Positions 19,383 through 29,036 of a stretch of 64,000 nt of DNA are shown here, piece by piece. This stretch comes from Pseudonocardia autotrophica (lineage in GTDB: Bacteria > Actinomycetota > Actinomycetes > Mycobacteriales > Pseudonocardiaceae). The translations under genes were made by a program, and so were the position numbers. Location: NCBI RefSeq assembly GCF_000717175.1, contig NZ_JNYD01000007.1, positions 186,001 to 250,000 on the forward strand. Direction: 5' to 3'. The notes below the pieces were generated by a model. It was not told where the DNA came from, ran no database searches, and saw only the letters and a program-made list of their open reading frames with translations. How positions within the stretch are numbered: position 1 is the stretch's first letter; every line of letters begins with the position of its first letter.

Positions 19383-20249
19383 TCACTGCCCGAAGAAGCC
19401 CGGCGGCGGGACCGGCGAGGGAGTGGTCGAGCGGTCGTGCCGCACCGCGGCGCCCTTCGCCAGCGTGGCGACCGCCGGGCCGGCCAGCACCCGCGCACGG
19501 AACGGGTCGCCCGCGGCGCGCCGGGTCAGGTCGGCCACCGGCAGCGGCCGGTCGGCGGCGACCAGCACGAGGTTGCCGAAGCGCCGGCCGGACAGCAGGT
19601 CCGGCGCGGCGATCACCGCGAGCTCGGGGAACTGCGCGCCCACGGTGGCGATCTGGCCGCGGGCGAACTCGAGCGCGCCGCCGTCGGCCACGTTCGCGAC
19701 GTAGACCCCGTCCGGCGCGAGCACCCGCCGCACGTCGGCGACGAACTCGGCCGAGGTCAGGTGGGCGGGGGTCCGGGCGCCGGCGAAGACGTCGAGGACA
19801 AGCAGTTCGGCCGAGGCGTCCGGGCGGGTGGCGAGGAGCGCGCGGGCGTCGCCGCTGACCACGTCGATGCCGGTGTCGTCGGCGGGCAGCCGAGCGGCGA
19901 CCAGGTCGATCAGGGCCGCGTCGAGCTCGACGACGAGCTGGGGCGAACCCGGGCGGGTCGCGGCGACGTAGCGGGGGAGCGTCCAGGCACCGCCGCCGAG
20001 GTGGACCGCACGCACCGGGGTCGTGGGCGGTGCGATCGTGTCGACCACGTGCCCGATGCGCCGGACGTACTCGAACTCCAGGTGCTCGGGGTCGGCCAGG
20101 TCGACGTGGGACTGGGCGGTGCCGTTGACCAGCAGGGTCCAAGCCAGCGGGCGCTCGGGATCGCCGACCAGCTCCGCCCGGCCGTGGTCGATCTCCGCCC
20201 GGATGACGGCGGGTGCGAGGGGCGGGGCGGGACGAGCGGGGTCGGGCAC
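19383..20249 (-). CDS. Spermidine synthase-like SAM-dependent methyltransferase-fold protein
   Basis: A 288-residue protein with the Rossmann fold of spermidine synthase-like enzymes. The motif I equivalent is VRAVHLGGGAWTLPRYVAATRPG, followed by VVELDAALIDLVAARLP, DVVSGDARALLATRPDAS and LLVLDVFAGARTPAHLTS. Actinobacteria often have such single-domain members with unknown substrate, so aminopropyl or methyl transfer is not established. GTG 20249 is chosen because GGGAAGGA lies just upstream. It is inverted relative to the surrounding housekeeping genes and sits where aroE usually lies, ending 7 nt from the mltG stop. Confidence 0.8.
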   Translation of the reverse strand: MPDPARPAPPLAPAVIRAEIDHGRAELVGDPERPLAWTLLVNGTAQSHVDLADPEHLEFEYVRRIGHVVDTIAPPTTPVRAVHLGGGAWTLPRYVAATRPGSPQLVVELDAALIDLVAARLPADDTGIDVVSGDARALLATRPDASAELLVLDVFAGARTPAHLTSAEFVADVRRVLAPDGVYVANVADGGALEFARGQIATVGAQFPELAVIAAPDLLSGRRFGNLVLVAADRPLPVADLTRRAAGDPFRARVLAGPAVATLAKGAAVRHDRSTTPSPVPPPGFFGQ

Positions 20250-20449
20250 CCCACGATCCTTCCCCGCCCGCAACGGCGCTGCACCGGCCGGTCGGGTGCC
20301 GAGGCGGGTGACGCGCACTACCAGGTGGGTGCGACAGGACGGGGCCCTCCTGGCTCGCTCCGCGGAGGTTCGTCCACGGATCGGCGGGCCTGTGCACAGC
20401 TTCACGGTGGGTCCACCGCTCGTCGGCAGATCGGGCGAGCATCGGCGGC

Positions 20450-21361
20450 ATGGTCGTGTCGGTGGTGGTGAGGGTGGAGGCGCTGGTGCCCGGCGGGCTC
20501 TCGGGTGCGGGTCCGCCGCTGCCCGGGGTGGGTGCCGGGCTGGCGGCGAGCGGGATCACGCCGAACGGGCTGCTGCCCAGCGGGACCGTCGTCGGCTGGG
20601 CGCTCCTGGGGTTCGGGCTCGGGATGCTGGCCGGCGCGGCCGGCCGGGTGCTGCTGGCGCGGATGCGCCGCGGTACGCGGGTGCAGCCGCCCTGGCTGGA
20701 GGTCGCGGTCGGGGTGCCCTGGGCGGGCGTCGTCGGTACGGCGGGGGCCGGGGTGCTGTCGTGGGCCTGGCTGCCCCTGCTCCTCGGCGCCGGGTGGCTC
20801 GCGGTGGTGGCGAGCGTGGTCGACGTGCGGCATCATCGCCTGCCCGACGCGCTCACCCTGCCCGCACTGCCCGCCGCCCTGCTCCTCACCGTGCCGGTGG
20901 GTCTCGCGGCGGTCGGGCGCGCCGCCGCGGGCGCCGCCCTCCTCGCCGGGGCGTACCTGCTGGTCCACGCGGTGTCGCCCCGGTCGCTCGGCCTGGGCGA
21001 CGTGAAGCTCGCGGCCCCGGTGGGCGCCCTGTCCGCCGCGGCCTCGTGGCCGGCCCTGCTCCTCGGCTGTGCGCTCACGGCCGTCGTCGGTGTCGGTATG
21101 GCCGGATGGGTGGTGGCGCGGTCGGCTCCGCGTGCTCGTGGCGCCGGTGCCCTGTTCGACGGGCAGGGCTCGCCGGCGGCACCGCCCCGGTCCGACAGGG
21201 CATCAGGCGCGGCGACGTGGCGGAGGGGCGCGTCGAGGTCGGCGCCTCCGGCGGAGCTACCGCTCGGCCCGCCGATGCTCGGCTCGGCGTGGCTGGTGGT
21301 GTTCGTGGCGGCGCTGGTGGGCGGCACGAGCGGTGCCGTCGGGCCGATGGGCGGGGGGTGA
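20450..21361 (+). CDS. A24 family prepilin peptidase-like membrane protease
   Basis: A 303-residue polytopic membrane protein. The two aspartates of the type IV prepilin peptidase family are present: VVDVRHHRLPDAL and LGLGDVKLAAPVG (GxGD). The N-terminal CxxC methylase domain of full PilD proteins is missing, as in most short actinobacterial members. After about residue 215 there is an unusual Ser/Arg/Ala-rich loop, then one more hydrophobic segment (AWLVVFVAALVGG). Mycobacteria also carry such a gene (Rv2551c) in this aro-region position. No pilin or tad genes are nearby, so the substrate is unknown. Confidence 0.85.
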   Translation: MVVSVVVRVEALVPGGLSGAGPPLPGVGAGLAASGITPNGLLPSGTVVGWALLGFGLGMLAGAAGRVLLARMRRGTRVQPPWLEVAVGVPWAGVVGTAGAGVLSWAWLPLLLGAGWLAVVASVVDVRHHRLPDALTLPALPAALLLTVPVGLAAVGRAAAGAALLAGAYLLVHAVSPRSLGLGDVKLAAPVGALSAAASWPALLLGCALTAVVGVGMAGWVVARSAPRARGAGALFDGQGSPAAPPRSDRASGAATWRRGASRSAPPAELPLGPPMLGSAWLVVFVAALVGGTSGAVGPMGGG

Positions 21362-21373
21362 GAGAATCGCGGC

Positions 21374-22561
21374 GTGCTGCGTTGGATCACCGCCGGGGAG
21401 TCGCACGGTCCCGCGCTGGTCGCCGTGCTGGAGGGCATGGTCGCCGGTGTCGAGATCACGACCAAGGAGCTGCAGGCCGAGCTCGGCCGCCGCAAGCTGG
21501 GCCACGGCCGCAGCCCGCGGATGGCGTTCGAGGCGGACGAGCTCGAGGTGATCGGCGGCCTCCGGCACGGCGTGACCCAGGGCGGCCCGGTGGCCGTCCG
21601 GATCGGCAACACCGAGTGGCCCAAGTGGGAGACGGTCATGGCGGCCGATCCCGTCGACCCGGAGCTCATCGCGAACCGGGCCCGCAACGCCCCGCTCACC
21701 CGGCCGCGCCCCGGCCACGCCGACCTCGCCGGCATGACGAAGTACGGCTTCGACGAGGCCCGCCCGGTCCTCGAGCGCGCCAGCGCCCGCGAGACCGCCG
21801 CGAAGGTCGTGCTCGGCACGGTCGCCAAGGCGTTCCTCAAGCAGGCGTTCGGGGTCGACGTCGTGTCGCACGTCGTCGCGATCGGCGCCGTCGACGCCCC
21901 CGAGGACGACCCGGTGCCCGGGCCCGGCGACCTCGACCGCGTCGACGCCAGCCCGGTCCGCGCCTTCTCCGAGGCCACGGCCGAGCGGATGATGGCCGAG
22001 ATCGACGCGGCGCACGAGGACGGCGACACCCTGGGCGGGGTCATCGAGGTGCTGGCCTACGGCATGCCGGTCGGAGTCGGCTCCTACGTCCAGTCGGACC
22101 GCCGGCTCGACGCCAAGCTCGCCGCCGCGCTCATGGGCATCCAGGCGATGAAGGGCGTGGAGATCGGCGACGGCTTCCGCACCGCGCACCGCCGCGGCTC
22201 CGCCGCGCACGACGAGATGATCCCGGGCGACCCGGTGAAGCGGCTGTCCAACCGCGCGGGCGGCATCGAGGGCGGCATGACCAACGGCGAGCCCGTCCGC
22301 GTGCGGGTGGCCATGAAGCCGATCTCGACGGTGCCGCGGGCGCTGCGCACGATCGACACCACCACCGGCGAGGAGGCCACCGCGATCCACCAGCGGTCCG
22401 ACGCCTGCGCCGTCCCGCGTGCCGGGGTGGTCGCCGAGTCGATGGTGGCGCTGGTGCTGGCCGAGGCGGCGCTGGAGAAGTTCGGCGGCGACTCGCTGGC
22501 CGAGACCCGGCGCAACGCGGCGTCCTACCGGGAGGACGTGACGCGCCGCTTCACGCACTGA
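21374..22561 (+). CDS. aroC: Chorismate synthase
   Basis: A 395-residue chorismate synthase, the last shikimate step (EPSP to chorismate, requiring reduced FMN). Seen: [21 protein letters not shown] at the N terminus, [44 protein letters not shown] and [13 protein letters not shown], plus the C-terminal [18 protein letters not shown] start 12 nt after the preceding stop. Paired hairpins follow the stop, before aroK. Confidence 0.97.
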   Translation: MLRWITAGESHGPALVAVLEGMVAGVEITTKELQAELGRRKLGHGRSPRMAFEADELEVIGGLRHGVTQGGPVAVRIGNTEWPKWETVMAADPVDPELIANRARNAPLTRPRPGHADLAGMTKYGFDEARPVLERASARETAAKVVLGTVAKAFLKQAFGVDVVSHVVAIGAVDAPEDDPVPGPGDLDRVDASPVRAFSEATAERMMAEIDAAHEDGDTLGGVIEVLAYGMPVGVGSYVQSDRRLDAKLAAALMGIQAMKGVEIGDGFRTAHRRGSAAHDEMIPGDPVKRLSNRAGGIEGGMTNGEPVRVRVAMKPISTVPRALRTIDTTTGEEATAIHQRSDACAVPRAGVVAESMVALVLAEAALEKFGGDSLAETRRNAASYREDVTRRFTH

Positions 22562-22570
22562 GAACCCACC

Positions 22571-22607
22571 GGCCTCGGAAGCCGAGGCCCCTTCTGACGA
22601 AGGGGCC
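22571..22607 (+). terminator. Two overlapping hairpins between aroC and aroK (terminator or attenuator-like)
   Basis: Hairpin 1: GGCCTCGG (22571-22578), loop AAG, CCGAGGCC (22582-22589). Hairpin 2: GGCCCCTTC (22586-22594), loop TGAC, GAAGGGGCC (22599-22607). They share four bases, so fully formed versions exclude each other. No T-run follows. This may end the alaS–aroC transcripts, or switch read-through into aroK. aroK has its own −10-like TACGAT at 22696-22701. Confidence 0.6.
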
Positions 22608-22707
22608 AATTCGCCGATTCGCTTCACAACAGGGCACTGGGCGCGGGCTGTGTGGGCGCCTGCGGGCGGTCGGTGGACGCCGGGCGAACGGCGGATACGA
22701 TCGCGCC

Positions 22708-23337
22708 GTGAGCGACGCGACGAGGCCGGTGCTGGTGCTGGTGGGTCCCCCCGGGGCGGGCAAGAGCACCGTCGGGCGGGTCCTCGGGCGCCGGCTGGAG
22801 GTGCCGTTCACGGACGTCGACACCGAGATCGAGGCGCGCGTCGGCACCACGATCGCGGAGATGTTCACCTCCCAGGGCGAGGAGGCCTTCCGCGCCGTGG
22901 AGCGCGAGGTCGTGGCCGAGCTGCTGGGCACGGACTGCGGGGTGCTCGCCCTCGGCGGGGGATCGGTGCTGGCCGGGTCGACGCGTGCACTCCTGGCCGC
23001 GCACCGGGTCGTCTACCTCAAGGTCGGGCTGGCCGACGGCATCCGCCGCACCGGCATGTCGACCGCGCGTCCGCTGCTGGCCGGGGTGAACCCGCGGGCG
23101 ACCTTCCGCGCGCTGCTCGAGGCGCGCGCCCCGCTGTACCAGGAGGTCGCCACGGTCGAGATCGACACGGTCAAGCGCAGCGCGAACCAGGTCGCCGCCG
23201 CGGTGCTCACGGCCCTCGATCTCGACGCCGCCGCGAGCCCCGCCCCGGCCCCGAGCCCGGGCGACCCCGACGACGCGATCACCCCGTCCGACGACGCCCC
23301 GCTCCCGGACCCCGTCTTCGGCCGCCCCGGCTCCTGA
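22708..23337 (+). CDS. aroK: Shikimate kinase
   Basis: A 209-residue shikimate kinase, phosphorylating shikimate with ATP. Seen: Walker [12 protein letters not shown] at residues about 12-22, the shikimate-binding [29 protein letters not shown] (Walker B-like GG) and the lid region [13 protein letters not shown]. The C-terminal 35 residues are a Pro/Asp/Ala-rich extension beyond the usual end at about 170. GTG start; TACGAT lies 6 nt upstream with no ribosome site, so it may be leaderless. It continues as aroK–aroB–aroQ. Confidence 0.95.
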   Translation: MSDATRPVLVLVGPPGAGKSTVGRVLGRRLEVPFTDVDTEIEARVGTTIAEMFTSQGEEAFRAVEREVVAELLGTDCGVLALGGGSVLAGSTRALLAAHRVVYLKVGLADGIRRTGMSTARPLLAGVNPRATFRALLEARAPLYQEVATVEIDTVKRSANQVAAAVLTALDLDAAASPAPAPSPGDPDDAITPSDDAPLPDPVFGRPGS

Positions 23338-23411
23338 CCGCCACCCGATCACCCGGGCGAGGGCAGGACGGGCGCGACGGGCCCGCAGGTCGCGCATATG
23401 GGGGCGGTTAG

Positions 23412-24985
<1,574 letters not shown>

Positions 24986-24999
24986 CCGCCTGGTGACCC

Positions 25000-25710
25000 T
25001 CAGCCGAAGGCCAGCACGAACTCCTCCGCCGACCGTGGGCGGAACACGACGTTGGCGCGGCGGACGTCGAGCAGCGGGGAGTGCGGCTCCTCGGAGTAGC
25101 GGTGCCCCGGGTAGACGACCGGGTTGCCCGCGAGGGAGCCGAGGCGCTGGATGCTGCGGTACATCGCCTCGACGTCGCCGCCCGGGAAGTCCGTGCGGCC
25201 GCAGCCCTGCAGGAACAGGGTGTCGCCGGCGACCAGCCGCCCGTCGACCAGGAAGCACTGGCTGCCGGGTGTGTGGCCGGGGGTGTGCAGCAGCCGGATG
25301 GGGATGTCGCCGACCTGCACCACGTCGTCGTTCTCGTGCAGGGTGAGGTCGGCGACGGAGAGCCCGGTGACCTTGGTGACCCACTCGGCCTCGGCCTTCT
25401 GCACGTGCACCGGGACCGGCGTGCGGCCGAGCAGCCCGGTGAGTCCGGCGAGGTCGAAGCCCATCATCGTCCCGCCGACGTGATCGGGGTGGTGGTGCGT
25501 GGCGAGCACGCCGGTGAGCCGCATGCGGTCGGCCTCGAGCACGTCGAGCAGGTCGTCCGGGGCGTAGGCCGGGTCGACGACGACGGCCTCGCGGGACTCC
25601 TCGTCCCCGATGAGGTAGGCGAAGTTGACCATCTGGGTGGCGACCCGGTCGCCGACCGCGAAGTCCTGTCCGGACAGCAGCTGCCTGAAGTACAGCCCCG
25701 ACCCACTCAT
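25000..25710 (-). CDS. Metallo-beta-lactamase-fold hydrolase, glyoxalase II-like
   Basis: A 236-residue MBL-fold hydrolase. The metal site is seen in THHHPDHVGG (HxHxDH), LHTPGHTPGS and VAGDTLFLQGCGRTDFPGGD, with the last His in VYPGHRYSEEPHSP. The LFLQGCGRTD block is typical of the persulfide dioxygenase/hydroxyacylglutathione-hydrolase-like group. A thioester or persulfide substrate is plausible, but no partner gene fixes it. Start at 25710; it is divergent from pepQ across 24 bp that hold a shared palindromic −10 element. Confidence 0.85.
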   Translation of the reverse strand: MSGSGLYFRQLLSGQDFAVGDRVATQMVNFAYLIGDEESREAVVVDPAYAPDDLLDVLEADRMRLTGVLATHHHPDHVGGTMMGFDLAGLTGLLGRTPVPVHVQKAEAEWVTKVTGLSVADLTLHENDDVVQVGDIPIRLLHTPGHTPGSQCFLVDGRLVAGDTLFLQGCGRTDFPGGDVEAMYRSIQRLGSLAGNPVVYPGHRYSEEPHSPLLDVRRANVVFRPRSAEEFVLAFG

Positions 25711-25717
25711 GCGGCCA

Positions 25718-25727
25718 AGCCTAGGCT
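25718..25727. promoter_or_regulatory. Palindromic AGCCTAGGCT: overlapping divergent −10 elements
   Basis: The 24-bp gap between the MBL-fold gene (ATG at 25710, minus) and pepQ (ATG at 25735, plus) contains the perfect palindrome AGCCTAGGCT. Read either way it provides TAGGCT with exactly 7 nt to the start codon of the respective gene. Neither gene has a Shine-Dalgarno, so both messages would be leaderless and the two polymerases would compete for the same bases. Confidence 0.5.
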
Positions 25728-25734
25728 GAGACCC

Positions 25735-26862
25735 ATGACCGGTGCCGCCCCGACCAGCACCCGAAGCCCCCGTCCGCAGGCCGCGCGCCGCGAGGCCCTC
25801 CGCGTGCGGGTGCGCGCCGCGGGGCTCGACGGGCTGCTGGTCACCGACCTCGTCAACGTCCGCTACCTGACCGGGTTCACCGGCTCCAACGGCGCCCTGC
25901 TGCTCGCCGCGACGGACGACGCCGGCAGCCGGTTCGGCACGGACGGCCGCTACACGATCCAGGCCGCCGCCGAGGTGCCGGACGTGCCGCCGCTGATCGA
26001 GCGGGCGACGGCGCTGGCACTGGCCGCGCGGGCGTCGGCGCTCGGGATCCGGCGGCTGGGCTTCGAGTCCGACGCCGTGACCGTCGACGCGCACGCGGCC
26101 CTGTCCGCCGCCGCGGAGGGTGCGACGCTCGAGCGGGCGCCTGGGCTCGTCGCGCAGCTGCGGATGATCAAGGACGACACCGAGATCGAGGCGATCCGGC
26201 GGGCCTGCGCCATCGCCGACAACGCGCTCACCGACCTGCTCGACGCGGGCGGGGTCCGGGCGGGCCGGACCGAGCGGGAGATCGCCCTGGACCTGGAGTT
26301 CCGGATGCGCGCGCTCGGGGCGGACGGGCCGGCGTTCGACGCGATCGTCGCCGCGGGCCCGAACTCCGCGATCCCGCACCACAGCCCGTCCGACGCGCCG
26401 CTGCGTCCCGGCGACCTCCTCAAGCTGGACTTCGGCGCCCTGGTCGGCGGCTACCACTCGGACATGACCCGCACGCTGGTGCTCGGCCGGGCCGCGGACT
26501 GGCAGCGCGAGCTGTACGCCCTGGTCCACGGGGCGCAGGCGGCCGGCTGCGCGGCCGTGGAGGCCGGAGTGCCCGCCGCGGACGTCGACGCGGCGTCCCG
26601 CGAGCCGATCACCGCGGCGGGGCGGGGCCCGGAGTTCCTGCACGGTCTGGGCCACGGCGTCGGGCTGCAGATCCACGAGGCCCCGGCGCTGTCCGCCGCC
26701 TCGAAGGACGTGCTGGAGGCCGGCATGGTCGTCACCGTGGAGCCCGGGGTCTACCTCGCCGGGCGGGGCGGGGTCCGCATCGAGGACACCCTGGTCGTGC
26801 CGGGGGCCGGGCCGGCCGAGACCCTCACCGGGTTCACGAAGGACCTCGTCGAGGTCGCCTGA
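25735..26862 (+). CDS. pepQ: Xaa-Pro dipeptidase/aminopeptidase P family (M24B)
   Basis: A 375-residue M24 metallopeptidase removing residues next to proline. The N-terminal creatinase-like domain (LLVTDLVNVRYLTGFTGSNG) is followed by the pita-bread catalytic domain. Its metal ligands are visible: Asp in KLDFGALVGGYHSDMTRTL (two Asp), His in LHGLGHGVGLQIHE, Glu in VTVEPGVYLAG and Glu in VRIEDTLVV. It lies upstream of efp as in mycobacteria (Rv2535c–efp). The ATG has TAGGCT 7 nt upstream and no ribosome site. Confidence 0.93.
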   Translation: MTGAAPTSTRSPRPQAARREALRVRVRAAGLDGLLVTDLVNVRYLTGFTGSNGALLLAATDDAGSRFGTDGRYTIQAAAEVPDVPPLIERATALALAARASALGIRRLGFESDAVTVDAHAALSAAAEGATLERAPGLVAQLRMIKDDTEIEAIRRACAIADNALTDLLDAGGVRAGRTEREIALDLEFRMRALGADGPAFDAIVAAGPNSAIPHHSPSDAPLRPGDLLKLDFGALVGGYHSDMTRTLVLGRAADWQRELYALVHGAQAAGCAAVEAGVPAADVDAASREPITAAGRGPEFLHGLGHGVGLQIHEAPALSAASKDVLEAGMVVTVEPGVYLAGRGGVRIEDTLVVPGAGPAETLTGFTKDLVEVA

Positions 26863-27050
26863 CGAGGGACGCCCGCCGGGGTCACGCTCGTGCTCCGGCA
26901 CGCGGCGGTATCCTCGACGGCGGTTCGGCGGGGTCCGTCCCGGGCGGGAGTCCGGGCGCCGCCGCCGAGAGCGACATCCGCCGCGTGCGGTCGTACCGGT
27001 TCGTCATCCGTCGTCACGGTCGGCACACGCGCGCCCCGCCGAGTACGACC

Positions 27051-27074
27051 CTGCAGTACCGCTCTGCAGTACCG
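27051..27074 (+). repeat. Direct repeat upstream of efp
   Basis: CTGCAGTACCG occurs twice (27051-27061 and 27064-27074), 13 bp apart in phase, ending 22 nt before the efp GTG, with the AGGAGA ribosome site in between. It may be a small duplication or a tandem regulator site. The rest of the 234-bp gap between pepQ and efp shows no gene. Confidence 0.6.
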
Positions 27075-27096
27075 ACGAACCAGGAGAGACCCGCAC

Positions 27097-27660
27097 GTGG
27101 CCACCACGAACGACCTGAAGAACGGCTTGGTGCTCAACCTGGAGGGCCAGCTGTGGTCGGTCCAGGCGTTCCAGCACGTCAAGCCCGGCAAGGGCGGCGC
27201 CTTCGTGCGCACCACGCTGAAGAACGTGATGACCGGCAAGGTCGTCGACAAGACGTTCAACGCCGGCACCAAGGTCGAGACCGCGACGGTCGACCGCCGC
27301 GACATGACCTACCTGTACCGGGACGGCGCGGACTTCGTCTTCATGGACGGCGACACCTACGACCAGCTCCCCATCCCGGAGAACGTGGTCGGCGACGCCG
27401 CGAACTACCTGCTCGAGAACCAGGTCGCGCAGATCAGCTTCCACGAGGACGCGCCGCTGTTCGTCGAGCTGCCCACCTCGGTCGAGCTGGTCATCTCGCA
27501 CACCGACCCGGGCCTGCAGGGCGACCGCTCCACCGGCGGCACCAAGCCGGCCACGCTGGAGACCGGCGCCGAGATCCAGGTCCCGCTGTTCCTCGAGACC
27601 GGCACCAAGGTGAAGGTCGACACCCGCGACGGCCGGTACCTCGGCCGCGTCAGCAGCTGA
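27097..27660 (+). CDS. efp: Translation elongation factor P
   Basis: A 187-residue EF-P that relieves ribosome stalling at polyproline. Three beta-barrel domains are recognisable: KOW-like N terminus with the tip loop VKPGKGGAF (the Lys that would meet the peptidyl-transferase centre), central [15 protein letters not shown], and the C-terminal signature [24 protein letters not shown] with [11 protein letters not shown]. No EpmA/EpmB or YmfI gene is near. GTG start with AGGAGA 9 nt upstream. nusB follows after one base. Confidence 0.97.
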   Translation: MATTNDLKNGLVLNLEGQLWSVQAFQHVKPGKGGAFVRTTLKNVMTGKVVDKTFNAGTKVETATVDRRDMTYLYRDGADFVFMDGDTYDQLPIPENVVGDAANYLLENQVAQISFHEDAPLFVELPTSVELVISHTDPGLQGDRSTGGTKPATLETGAEIQVPLFLETGTKVKVDTRDGRYLGRVSS

Positions 27661-27661
27661 C

Positions 27662-28081
27662 GTGCGGGCCAGGACCAAGGCCCGCAAGCGCGCCCTCGAC
27701 ATCCTCTTCGAGTCGGAGGCGCGCGGCGCCGACCCCCTCGAGGTGCTGACCCAGCGCCGCGAGACGGACGACGCCCCGCCCGTCTCGGACTACGCCGCGC
27801 TGCTGGTGCGCGGCGTGGTGGAGAACCGGGAGCGGATCGACCAGCTCCTCGCCGAGCACGCCGAGGGCTGGACGGTCGCCCGGATGCCGGCCGTCGACCG
27901 CACGCTGCTGCGGATCGGCGTCTACGAGCTGCTCTGGGTGGACGAGATCGACGACCCGGTGGCGATCACCGAGGCCGTCGAGCTCGCCCGGACCCTGTCG
28001 ACGGACGACTCGCCGCGCTTCCTGAACGGCGTGCTCGGCCGGATCGCGGACATCGCCGAGCACCTGCGCGCCACGCTTTGA
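27662..28081 (+). CDS. nusB: Transcription antitermination protein NusB
   Basis: A 139-residue all-helical NusB that pairs with NusE (S10) on boxA of rRNA leaders. Seen: RTKARKRALDILFESEARG at the N terminus, DYAALLVRGVVENRERIDQLL, RMPAVDRTLLRIGVYELLW and the C-terminal FLNGVLGRIAD. GTG start one base after efp. In many actinobacteria the pyr operon follows; here a repeat array begins 2 nt after the stop and a convergent SDR gene comes next. Confidence 0.96.
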   Translation: MRARTKARKRALDILFESEARGADPLEVLTQRRETDDAPPVSDYAALLVRGVVENRERIDQLLAEHAEGWTVARMPAVDRTLLRIGVYELLWVDEIDDPVAITEAVELARTLSTDDSPRFLNGVLGRIADIAEHLRATL

Positions 28082-28083
28082 CT

Positions 28084-28191
28084 CGCATCGTGGAACCATA
28101 CTGAGGTTCCGGACGCGTGGAATCGCAGTATGGAACCATAGTGCGGTTTCGAACGCGCTCTGGTCGCATGATGGTTCCATCATGCGACCAG
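28084..28191 (+). repeat. Array B: three 22-bp palindromes at 40-41-bp period
   Basis: Copies lie at 28084-28105, 28124-28145 and 28165-28186, starting 2 nt after the nusB stop. Copy 1 (CGCATCGTGG-AA-CCATACTGAG) is degenerate; copy 2 has arms CGCAGTATGG/CCATAGTGCG. Copy 3 is a perfect palindrome extended to 15-bp arms, CTGGTCGCATGATGG (28160-28174) and its complement (28177-28191) around TT. That makes a strong hairpin between the convergent nusB and SDR stops, able to act as a bidirectional terminator. Spacers are 18 and 19 bp, both beginning GTT. Confidence 0.9.
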
Positions 28192-28195
28192 GGCG

Positions 28196-28921
28196 TCAGC
28201 CGAAGCGGCGCGAGGCCCGGGCGAACAGGGCCGGGGCGGCGCCGTGCACCTTCGCGCCCAGCGCCAGCCACCGCGGCGTGACGACCTCGACGGACCCCCG
28301 CCGGATCCCGCGGGCGATCTCCTCGGCCACCCGGTCGGCACGGATCGGCCGCGGGAAGCGCCGGTCGTACTCCCGGCCCCGCCGCCCGAAGTAGGGCGTG
28401 TCCACCGCCCCGGGCAGCACCGTCGTGACGCCGACCTCGGGCGCCTCGATCCGCACCGCGTCGGCGAACCCCCGCAGCCCCGCCTTCGTGGCCGAGTACA
28501 CGGCCTCGCCGGCCACTCCGAGGGCCGCGATGGAGGCGACGAACACCAGGTGACCGCGCTCCTCCCGCAGGCCGGGCAGCAGCGCCCGGGTCAGCTGGAC
28601 CGGCGCCCGCAGGTTGAGGTCGATCAGCTCGTCGACCCGGGCGGGGGAGAGGTCCTCGAGCGGCCCGGCCGCCCCGACCCCCGCGCAGTGGACGACGAGC
28701 GCGGGCCGGGCGGGCAGCGCGTCGAGCAGGGTGTCGACGCCCGCGGCGAGGTCGGCGACGACGGCCTTGGCGCCGGTCCGCTCGGCGACCTGCTGCAGCC
28801 GCTCCGGGTCCCGCCCGGTCACCACCAGCCGTGCGCCGTCGCCCGCCAGCCGCTGGGCGACAGCGGCCCCGATCCCCGACGACGCCCCCGTGACCAGCGC
28901 GACCCGGCCCTCCACCCTCAT
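28196..28921 (-). CDS. Short-chain dehydrogenase/reductase (SDR)
   Basis: A 241-residue classical SDR. Seen: cofactor site TGASSGIGAA (residues about 11-20), NADP-suggesting VVTGRDPERL, VVHCAGVGAAGP (NAG-type motif), catalytic Ser in VFVASIAALGV, and YSATKAGL with Tyr and Lys of YxxxK, then VLPGAVDTPYF. It oxidises or reduces an unknown alcohol/ketone. ATG at 28921 is chosen as the conserved start; the nine-residue extension to 28948 would run through repeat-array sequence. The gene is bracketed by two repeat arrays in opposite orientation, which is odd for its position after nusB. Confidence 0.9.
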   Translation of the reverse strand: MRVEGRVALVTGASSGIGAAVAQRLAGDGARLVVTGRDPERLQQVAERTGAKAVVADLAAGVDTLLDALPARPALVVHCAGVGAAGPLEDLSPARVDELIDLNLRAPVQLTRALLPGLREERGHLVFVASIAALGVAGEAVYSATKAGLRGFADAVRIEAPEVGVTTVLPGAVDTPYFGRRGREYDRRFPRPIRADRVAEEIARGIRRGSVEVVTPRWLALGAKVHGAAPALFARASRRFG

Positions 28922-28930
28922 CACGCGCTC

Positions 28931-29034
28931 CGCACTATGGATCCACAACTCCCGTAGAACGGCCGAGAAATCGCATTATGGTTCCATGATGCGAATACGA
29001 CGCGAGAAATTCGACAGTATGGTTCCACGATGCG
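28931..29034 (-). repeat. Array C: three 22-bp palindromes at 41-bp period, inverted relative to B
   Basis: Copies lie at 28931-28952 (degenerate), 28972-28993 and 29013-29034, starts exactly 41 bp apart. Read on the minus strand the first copy is CGCATCGTGG-AA-CCATACTGTC, 20 of 22 bases identical to the first copy of array B, and it begins 2 nt after the stop of the DMT permease gene. So the array has the same orientation relative to its upstream gene as array B has to nusB. It also occupies the region upstream of the SDR start. Confidence 0.88.
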
Positions 29035-29036
29035 GC

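Noticed and set aside
20023..22690. Long plus-strand frame leading into aroK
   Set aside because: Arg/Gly-rich shadow of the prepilin peptidase and aroC; real shikimate kinase sequence begins only at GTG 22708.
28196..28948. SDR start at 28948
   Set aside because: The extra nine residues are encoded by a copy of the palindromic repeat (28931-28952); the conserved SDR N terminus begins at 28921.
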